A stretch of 20,984 nt of DNA from the NCBI GenBank assembly GCA_009731375.1, contig BJOX01000068.1:245490-266473 (forward strand), written 5' to 3'. How positions within the stretch are numbered: position 1 is the first letter of the stretch; each line of letters starts with the position of its first letter. The notes beneath the pieces were generated by a model. It saw only the letters and a program-made list of their open reading frames with translations. It made no database searches and was not told where the DNA came from. The stretch is from Paulinella micropora (Eukaryota; Cercozoa; Imbricatea; Euglyphida). This document shows, piece by piece, positions 1-20,984 of this stretch. The translations under genes were made by a program, and so were the position numbers.

Positions 1-511
1 ACCTACCTACCTACCTACCTACCAACCAACCAACCTACCTACCTCCCAACCAACCAACCAACCTATCAACCAACCTACCTACCAACCAACCTACCCACCT
101 ACCTACCAACCTACCTACCTGCCTACCTACCAACCTACCAACCAACCTACCTACCTACCAACCAACCAACCAACCAACCAACCAACCTTACCTACCAACC
201 AACCAACCAACCTAACAACCTACCAACCAACCAACCTACCTACCAACCAACCAACCAACCTACCTACCTACCTACCTACCTACCTACCAACCAACCAACC
301 TACCTACCTACCTACCTACCTACCAACCTACCAACCAACCAACCTACCTACCTACCTACCAACCAGCCAACCAACCAACCAACCAACCTACCTACCTACC
401 TACCTACCAACCTACCAACCAACCAACCAACCAACCAACCAACCTACCTACCTACCAACCTACCAACCTACCTACCTACCTACCTACCAACCTACCTACC
501 AACCTAGCTAC
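1..511. repeat. CCTA/CCAA tetranucleotide tract
   Basis: Interspersed CCTA and CCAA units fill the left edge. In the RhoGEF transcript this is the intron after exon 13, read as GGTA/GGTT from the donor GTAGCT onward. No exon is visible in it. Confidence 0.95.
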
Positions 512-11610
<11,099 letters not shown>

Positions 11611-11774
11611 GGTGAATGGCAAGGGTCAAGGGAGAAAGATCGAGAGAAAGGATGAAGAGAGGGAGGAGGACGAAGAGGACGATGGTTCAATCTGTACGCT
11701 CCGTCCAGGGATTTAGACCCATTCCCAGAGCAGTGATTTGACTCCACAGGAAGAAAAAAAACAGAATGATTCAG

Positions 11775-11785
11775 AATATTATATA
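11775..11785 (-). promoter_or_regulatory. Possible TATA motif for the RhoGEF gene
   Basis: On the minus strand the sequence TATATAATATT lies about 165 bases upstream of the chosen ATG, in non-repetitive DNA. Position and strand fit a core promoter element. AT-rich words of this length also occur by chance, and no initiator or transcript end can be seen. Confidence 0.25.
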
Positions 11786-12820
11786 GTCAGGCTTCCTGAG
11801 CTTGCAATCTGTTGACAAATATCACACGAAAGGAAAAAAACGTTTGTAAAGGAGAGGCCTCTGGAAGGAAACTCACAAATCCATGACAAAAAAAATCGTT
11901 CCAAACACGAGAAAGTGGAAAAACTGCCTTTCAGGAGTGTTTTTTGTGGTGGCAAGTGGCGTAAATCTGAAATACAGGCAAAAAAAATGATTTTTTCGGC
12001 CCGGGAAAACGTGGGTAAAACCGCAATCAACGATATATTTATTGAAATATTTCTGGATTATCATCAATTAGGTAGGGGAAAACCAGCGAGAATTGAACAG
12101 GTTTCGCGGAAGCTTTGGTTATGGTCTATCGTGAAGTTCTGAATTTAGAATTAGGGGTGTGTCACTGTGTGTTACTACTTTGTCCTTTGTCATGGTGACA
12201 TTGGGTGTGCTATAAGGTGAGGTAGTGATAGCCAAATTTCTGCTGTGGGATCAAGACGGGATTGTCTAGTTGCCTCTTGGTGCTGGTACATTCTGGCGTT
12301 GGTGTGGTGCGTGGGCTTTTTTCTTTCACTTTTTGGGTACCGGATGGGATAATTGACGCAGCCCGGTGCAGTCCACACCCGCAAAATACTGTAAATTTTT
12401 TCCAGCCATTTTGTCGGGGCTTGTGAACGCTTGCCCTTAAACTCCATTTCGAAAACTAAAAAGCAGAAACTCAGCTAAACTCCCACAAATAAAAATATAC
12501 GTAAATATTTATTGACTTGCAGGTTTATGCCGATGATGGCAATCGTCGTAGCAGTACTACTGCTACTTCGAGTGGTTGTGTCAACTCCAGCAGTGACACG
12601 TTTCGTCCTGGTCACAAAATATTCTCCTTTCAGTTCTTGTAAACTTTTCTGTTCGTGTTAAAACTAGCAATCATAAATATCAACTATATTTTCTTTTATC
12701 TTCTTGATATCTACGATAGCAGTCTTACTTGCATAACTGTTATTATTCTAGACTAGGCTAAAATGTAATTCAACTTTTTACCCTTAATTACTACTACCAC
12801 TACTACTACCATTACTACTA

Positions 12821-14690
<1,870 letters not shown>

Positions 14691-14692
14691 AG

Positions 14693-14740
14693 GTGGACGG
14701 TATGGGCGCGCAGCTGCGCACTCTCTTGCCAAACTCCACG
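14693..14740 (+). CDS. Unknown plus-strand gene, exon candidate P1
   Basis: The reading VDGMGAQLRTLLPNST spans 16 complete codons between an acceptor (TACTAACTCTGCTAG) and a donor (ACG|GTACAT). The TACTAAC word 8 bases before the AG looks like a branch site. The island is GC-rich and non-repetitive between CTA and ATAC tracts, as for the RhoGEF exons. I do not recognise the protein. Phase 0 at both ends is inferred from the most protein-like frame; the other two frames are also open over this short length. Confidence 0.6.
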
Positions 14741-14821
14741 GTACATACATACATACATACATACATACATACATACATAAATAGCATGCATACATTACAT
14801 ACATAACATGTATGACATAAC

Positions 14822-14903
<82 letters not shown>

Positions 14904-14915
14904 CCCCGCCCGGCG
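14741..14915. repeat. ATAC tract and an 80-base poly-C run next to a gap
   Basis: An ATAC tract follows the P1 donor. Bases 14822-14902 are uninterrupted C, then GC-rich bases and a 10-N gap. Such a run next to a scaffold gap is likely a sequencing or assembly artefact. Confidence 0.85.
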
Positions 14916-14929
14916 NNNNNNNNNNCTAG

Positions 14930-14958
14930 TCTGGGCGTGCTTGTAGAGACGACACAAG
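14930..14958 (+). CDS. Unknown plus-strand gene, exon candidate P2 (5' edge by a gap)
   Basis: After the 10-N gap and CTAG, the frame reads LGVLVETTQ plus one base up to the donor CAAG|GTAGAT. The frame is supported by a downstream copy (about 15157-15180) in which the two differences across LVETTQ are both synonymous (CTT to CTG, GAG to GAA). It leaves in phase 1, which matches the two leading bases of P3, giving ...VETTQ-D-TKMVRF. The acceptor next to the gap may not be the true one. Confidence 0.55.
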
Positions 14959-14972
14959 GTAGATAAGGAATA

Positions 14973-15131
14973 GTGAAAATTTTCGGCCACCACAAATTTC
15001 GGCAAAAAAACAACGTGTCTTGCGGTGAAAAGTTGGGAAGAATTCCGGCCACTCAAAGTTTTGTAAAAAATCCACGTATTCTGCGGTGGCAAATCACTAG
15101 CCGAAATACTTCGTGGCCGAAAATTTTCACC
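14973..15131. mobile_element. Probable MITE with about 31-base terminal inverted repeats
   Basis: The left end GTGAAAATTTTCGGCCAC is exactly complementary to the right end, and the match continues imperfectly to ...TTTCGGC. The total length is 159 bases, with no coding capacity. Inside are two related units containing ACGTGTCTTGCGGTG and ACGTATTCTGCGGTG. A target-site duplication is not evident, so the class is unknown. It interrupts the intron after P2. Confidence 0.7.
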
Positions 15132-15135
15132 CGAC

Positions 15136-15289
15136 CTTAGATAGATAGGTAGACTTTCATGCTGGTAGAAACGACACAAGGTAGATAGATAGGTAGACTT
15201 TCAAAACTCACAAGGTAGACAGATAGGTAGACTTTCATGCTAGAAACAAGACAAGGTAGATATAGATAGATAGGTAGACTTTCATGCTG

Positions 15290-15290
<1 letters not shown>
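15136..15290 (+). pseudogene. Donor-end copies of exon P2
   Basis: At about 15157-15180, 15200-15214 and 15231-15254 the end of P2 recurs in units beginning AGGTAGACTTTCATGCT and ending ACACAAG|GTAGA or a variant. A fourth unit is cut short near 15292 by a CTTA repeat. The first reads MLVETTQ, with only synonymous differences over LVETTQ. The others are shortened or altered. Confidence 0.7.
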
Positions 15291-15292
<2 letters not shown>

Positions 15293-15334
<42 letters not shown>

Positions 15335-16273
15335 TATACTTAGTTGCTTACTTACTTAGTTTATACTTAGTTGCTTACTTAGCTACTTTTTTAGCCACTT
15401 AGTTAGCTACTTAGTTAGTTACTTAGTTACTTACTTAGTTAGTTACTTACTAACTCACTTACTTTCTTACTTACCCCCTCCTTTTTTCCTTCTTTCCTTC
15501 TTTCCTTCCTTCCTTCCTTCCTTCTTTCCTTCTTTCTTTCTTTCTTTCTTCCTTTGTTTCTTTCTTTCTTTCCTTCCTTCCTTCCTTCCTTCCTTCCTTC
15601 TTTCTTTCTTTCTTTCTTTCTTTTTTTCTTTCTTTCTCTTTCTTTCTTTCTCTTTCTTTCTTTCTTTCTTTCTTTCCTTCTTTCTTTCTTTCTGTCTTTT
15701 TTTCTTTCTTTTCTTTCTTTTCTTTCTTTCTTTCTTTCTTTCTTTCTTGTCTTTCTTTCCTTTCTTTCTTTCCTTTCTTGGCTTTCTTTCCTTTCTTTCC
15801 TTTTTTTCTTTCTTTCCTTTCTTCCATCCTTCCATCCTTCCTTCCTTCCATCCTTCCTTCCTTCCTTCCTTCCTTCCTTCCTCCCTTCCTTCCTTACTTT
15901 CTTCCTTCGCTCTCTCCCTCCCTCCTTCCAACCTTCCTTTCGTCCTCCCTTTTTTTGTCTAATCATTCTCTGCCTGCTTTTTTTTTCGTGTTTTTGTTCG
16001 ATTTTGGCTTGTTCTATTTTCTCTTCTCTCTTGTTGGTTTCTTGTGTTCTAAACTGTTCTGTTCTGTCCTGTCCTGTCCTGTCCTGTCCTGTTCTGTCGT
16101 GTTCTGTCCTGTTCTGTTCTGTTCTGTTCTGTTCTGTACATTTCCGATTGCGTTGAGGACACACCACCACTGCCAGTTTTTTCCGTGTCCTGTGCCATGT
16201 AATGCCATTTTGGGGCATCGTATTGCCAATCCCCTTCTGTTCTGTTCTATTCTGTTCTGTGCTATGCTCTTGC

Positions 16274-16312
<39 letters not shown>
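15293..16312. repeat. CTTA, CTTT/CCTT, TTCTG/TCCTG and GT tracts
   Basis: CTTA repeats (15293-15470) lead into about 480 bases of almost pure pyrimidine (15478-15955). After a short mixed stretch come a TTCTG/TCCTG pentamer tract (16048-16137), 100 bases of complex non-coding sequence and a GT dinucleotide tract (16276-16310), which forms the acceptor region of P3. Confidence 0.93.
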
Positions 16313-16315
<3 letters not shown>

Positions 16316-16318
16316 CAG

Positions 16319-16399
16319 ACACAAAGATGGTCCGGTTTATCGAAGAGAACAATAATGTCCTTTTCCTAGACCAGACCGCACCATTCCAACTGCAAAAGG
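16319..16399 (+). CDS. Unknown plus-strand gene, exon candidate P3
   Basis: An 81-base exon (2 + 26 codons + 1) follows a GT-rich acceptor (GTATGTGTGCAG) and ends at AAGG|GTATGC. It encodes TKMVRFIEENNNVLFLDQTA then PFQLQK. The composition and the alternation of charged and hydrophobic residues look like a real folded protein, but I do not recognise the family. Phase 1 on entry agrees with P2. Confidence 0.7.
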
Positions 16400-16403
16400 G
16401 TAT

Positions 16404-16505
16404 GCATGCATGTATGTATGTGTGTATGTGTGTGTGTATGTGTGTATGTATGTATGTATGTATGTATATACCTGTCGACGTCCGAGTCTACAGACTGACT
16501 AGTAG

Positions 16506-16537
<32 letters not shown>

Positions 16538-16568
16538 ATGTATGTATTGATAGATAGATAGATAGATG

Positions 16569-16640
<72 letters not shown>

Positions 16641-16706
16641 TATAGGTAGATAGATAGGTAGGTAGGTAGGTAGGTAGGCAGGAAGATAGGTAGGTAGGTA
16701 GGTAGG

Positions 16707-16769
<63 letters not shown>

Positions 16770-16798
16770 GTAGGTAGGTAGGTAGGTAGGTAGGTAGG

Positions 16799-16840
<42 letters not shown>

Positions 16841-17009
16841 CCTACCTACCTAAATACATACATACATACATACATCTATCTATCTTCTATCTATCTATTT
16901 ATCTACCTACCTACCTACCTACCTACCTACCTACCTGTCTATCTATCTATCTATCTATATCTATATCTATCTCTATCTCTATCTCTATCTCTATCTATAT
17001 CTATATCTA

Positions 17010-17105
<96 letters not shown>

Positions 17106-17196
17106 GCCTGTCTATCTATTTATCTATCTATATATATCTATATCTATTTATCTATATCTATATCTATATCTATATATATATCTATATCTATATCTA

Positions 17197-17285
<89 letters not shown>

Positions 17286-17474
17286 GCCTGTCTATCTATT
17301 TATCTATCTATATATATCTATATCTATTTATCTATATCTATATCTATATCTACATCTATATCTATATATATCTATATCTATCTATATCTATCTATATCTA
17401 TCTAATATCTATATCTATATCTATAATCTATATCTATATCTATCTATATCTATCTACATCTATATCTATATCTA

Positions 17475-17523
<49 letters not shown>

Positions 17524-17542
17524 GTCTATCTATCTCTATCTA

Positions 17543-17608
<66 letters not shown>

Positions 17609-17858
17609 CCATACATACATACATACATGCCTACATACCTACATACCTACATACATACATACATACATATACATACATACATACATACATACACACATAC
17701 ATACATACATACACACATACATACATGCATACATACATACATACATATATGCATACATACATAAATACATACATACATACATACATACATACATACATAC
17801 ATACTTGCATACATGCATACATGGATAAATGGATCCCATAGTTGGCCACGCCCTTTGC

Positions 17859-17903
<45 letters not shown>

Positions 17904-17904
17904 A

Positions 17905-17952
<48 letters not shown>
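16404..17952. repeat. GTAT, GATA/GGTA, CTAT/CTATAT and ATAC tracts
   Basis: GTAT (16404-16550), GATA/GGTA (16551-16838) and CTAT with CTATAT blocks (16850-17608) are followed by ATAC (17609-17820) and CTAT (17860-17952). The GATA/GGTA and CCTA/CTAT arms are inverted with respect to each other. A 70-base block beginning TCTGCCTGTCTATCTATTTA near 17104 recurs exactly 180 bases later. Confidence 0.92.
16471..16505 (+). CDS. Possible exon or exon fragment P4 without a clear acceptor
   Basis: The frame [11 protein letters not shown] runs up to AG|GTGTGT. The island sits between GTAT tracts, and the text would follow naturally on QLQK from P3. No AG acceptor precedes it (TATATACCTG). It may therefore be a donor-end fragment of an exon elsewhere, or an exon with an eroded acceptor. 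Confidence 0.35.
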
Positions 17953-17955
<3 letters not shown>

Positions 17956-17956
17956 G

Positions 17957-17995
17957 GATTACGTATTGGGACATGCAGAGCTGATAGACAAAACA

Positions 17996-17996
<1 letters not shown>
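17957..17996 (+). CDS. Possible acceptor-end exon fragment
   Basis: A short complex island between CTAT tracts contains GGACATGCAG, an acceptor-like site, followed by CTGATAGACAAAAC and then repeat with no donor. In one frame it reads [13 protein letters not shown]. The layout fits an acceptor-end fragment whose intact exon would lie downstream, possibly in the 506-N gap. Confidence 0.3.
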
Positions 17997-18042
<46 letters not shown>

Positions 18043-18058
18043 TTATCTATTTATCTAT

Positions 18059-18109
<51 letters not shown>

Positions 18110-18142
18110 CCTATCTATCTATCTATCTATCTATCTACCTAC

Positions 18143-18179
<37 letters not shown>

Positions 18180-18208
18180 CATCCATCCATCCATCCATCC
18201 ATCCATCC

Positions 18209-18264
<56 letters not shown>

Positions 18265-18320
18265 GTCTGTCTATCTATCCGTTCATCCATCCATCCATCC
18301 ATCCATCCATCTATCCATCC

Positions 18321-18401
<81 letters not shown>

Positions 18402-18451
18402 CCTACCTACCTACCTACCTACCTACCTACCTACCTACCTATCTATCTATC
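17997..18451. repeat. CTAT/CCAT/CCTA tract up to the large gap
   Basis: Tetranucleotide units with CCAT blocks (18178-18212, 18281-18310) end in CCTA units at the 506-base N run (18452-18957), whose true length and content are unknown. Confidence 0.95.
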
Positions 18452-18957
18452 NNNNNNNNNNNNNNNNNNNNNNNNNNNNNNNNNNNNNNNNNNNNNNNNN
18501 NNNNNNNNNNNNNNNNNNNNNNNNNNNNNNNNNNNNNNNNNNNNNNNNNNNNNNNNNNNNNNNNNNNNNNNNNNNNNNNNNNNNNNNNNNNNNNNNNNNN
18601 NNNNNNNNNNNNNNNNNNNNNNNNNNNNNNNNNNNNNNNNNNNNNNNNNNNNNNNNNNNNNNNNNNNNNNNNNNNNNNNNNNNNNNNNNNNNNNNNNNNN
18701 NNNNNNNNNNNNNNNNNNNNNNNNNNNNNNNNNNNNNNNNNNNNNNNNNNNNNNNNNNNNNNNNNNNNNNNNNNNNNNNNNNNNNNNNNNNNNNNNNNNN
18801 NNNNNNNNNNNNNNNNNNNNNNNNNNNNNNNNNNNNNNNNNNNNNNNNNNNNNNNNNNNNNNNNNNNNNNNNNNNNNNNNNNNNNNNNNNNNNNNNNNNN
18901 NNNNNNNNNNNNNNNNNNNNNNNNNNNNNNNNNNNNNNNNNNNNNNNNNNNNNNNNN

Positions 18958-19165
18958 TGTAATGGAGGTGGGAGCTCGTTCTGCAAGGGGCGCTTTATGG
19001 AACGAGCCCTGGCCCCGCCTGGTACTAGGGAGCTTTGGTATTGCCTGTATCAGTCCCTTCCGTGCAAACATCACGGCTTAGCTGGGCATCGGGTTAATAC
19101 TTTACCCACAGACTTCCTGGTTGACGAAATCAGAAGCTCCTTTTTTCTGACATTAGTCGATATTT
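18958..19165 (+). other. Complex island after the large gap, possibly coding
   Basis: One plus-strand frame is open from the gap edge through NGGGSSFCKGRFMERALAPP to TDFLVDEIRSSFFLTLVDIS. TTTACCCACAG at about 19108 is a good acceptor, after which DFLVDEIRSSFFLTL is plausible. A matching donor and phase were not established. The left part may be intron or a mobile-element remnant. Confidence 0.35.
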
Positions 19166-19317
19166 CATCTATCTATCTATCTACCTACCTACCTATCTAC
19201 CCACCTACCTACCTACCTACCTACCTACCTACCTATCTCCCATATATATACATACACTCATAGATAAATGGCTCCCGTGGTTGGGGGAACATAGAGTGCT
19301 TGCCACGCCCTTTGCAG

Positions 19318-19338
19318 ATCTTCAGGGCAACATCGCCG
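19318..19338 (+). CDS. Unknown plus-strand gene, 21-base microexon P5
   Basis: A strong acceptor (CACGCCCTTTGCAG) and a donor (CCG|GTAATG) enclose 21 bases that read LQGNIA in phase 1 at both ends. Four donor-end copies downstream (19475-19495, 19543-19563, 19612-19632, 19681-19701) support the frame. The first differs at four bases, all synonymous third positions. A partial copy of the acceptor region (CCACGCCCTTTGC) lies upstream at 17846-17858. Identity unknown. Confidence 0.6.
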
Positions 19339-19403
19339 GTAATGCACACTTATAGACAGCCTTTTCTAATCATTTCAACTCCTCCAGCCGTTGTTTCTCT
19401 TTA

Positions 19404-19447
<44 letters not shown>

Positions 19448-19474
19448 AGATAAGGTAGGTAGGTGTAGGTGCCG

Positions 19475-19705
19475 ATCTCCAAGGCAATATTGCCGGTAAT
19501 GCACACTTATAGATAGATAAGGTAGGTAGGTAGTAGGTGCCGATGAGCAAGGCAATATTGCAGGTAATGCACACTTATAGATAGATAAGGTAGGTAGGTA
19601 GGTAGGTGCCGATCTCCAAGCCAATATTACAGGTAATGCACACTTATAGATAGATAAGGTAGGCAGGTAGGTAGGTGCCGATGAACAAGGCAATATTGCC
19701 CGTAA
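19475..19705 (+). pseudogene. Four donor-end copies of microexon P5
   Basis: Units of about 70 bases each carry the microexon end, then GTAATGCACACTTATAGATA and GGTA repeats. Readings are LQGNIA, EQGNIA, LQANIT and EQGNIA. The last has a base change at the final exon position (CCC|GTAATG). None is preceded by the CTTTGCAG acceptor; each follows AGGTGCCG. Confidence 0.75.

Positions 19706-20984
<1,279 letters not shown>

Noticed and set aside
1-511. CCTA/CCAA repeats as a telomere
   Set aside because: The unit is not a known telomeric type (such as CCCTAA), is irregular, and similar tracts occur throughout the window.
12190-12447. An 85-codon minus-strand ORF starting MEFKGKRSQAPTKW
   Set aside because: No domain, no neighbouring exon in phase and no copy elsewhere. 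It is kept only as a remark in the intergenic entry.
15439-16218. Lys/Glu/Arg-rich minus-strand frames over CTTT repeats
   Set aside because: They are pure polypyrimidine antisense translation with no complex sequence.
18439-19081. Reading frames crossing the 506-base N run
   Set aside because: They exist only because N codons are not counted as stops. The flanking parts were considered separately.

Overview
Eukaryotic nuclear DNA. The window is mostly simple-sequence repeats: GATA/GACA, GTAT/ATAC, CCTA/GGTA, AGTA, CTA, GAA and CTTT types. Small islands of complex sequence (20 to 450 bases) sit in this background. There are three scaffold gaps (1798-1807, 14916-14925, 18452-18957). Nothing looks bacterial: no operons, ribosome binding sites, RNA genes or CRISPR array. 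Islands that look like exons are bounded by GT(or GC)...AG signals and join in matching phase. The lineage cannot be fixed from the sequence. A DH-PH RhoGEF argues for a unikont, stramenopile or similar protist/alga rather than a land plant, but this is inference.

Minus strand, about 11610 to 512: one gene reconstructed by hand from 13 exons, encoding a Rho-family guanine nucleotide exchange factor. The first exon (11158-11610) has the start codon, a charged linker and the first DH helix. Six short phase-0 exons (10301-10345, 9161-9232, 8576-8629, 7390-7428, 5794-5862, 4974-5075) complete a colinear DH domain, including the signature [17 protein letters not shown]. Six more exons (3611-3718, 3199-3235, 2754-2899, 1782-1901, 811-844, 512-594) encode a PH domain with a long inserted loop. 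The gene continues past the left edge. The short DH-PH linker between 4974 and 3718 is not resolved.

Region 11611-14692 is intergenic or upstream. It holds a possible TATA motif for the RhoGEF, low-repeat DNA, and three copies of a 75-115 base repeat (one inverted) embedded in CTA trinucleotide tracts.

Plus strand, about 14693 to beyond 19338: a second, divergently placed gene of unknown identity, seen as short exons at 14693-14740, 14930-14958, 16319-16399 and 19318-19338, with weaker candidates at 16471-16505 and 17957-17996. A probable MITE lies at 14973-15131.

The most interesting structure: several exons of both genes are surrounded by truncated, slightly diverged copies of themselves. 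Copies of the acceptor end lie only upstream of the complete exon, and copies of the donor end only downstream. Each is embedded in microsatellite, and in several the differences fall mainly at synonymous codon positions. I found no standard feature type for this layout and call it an exon-fragment halo.
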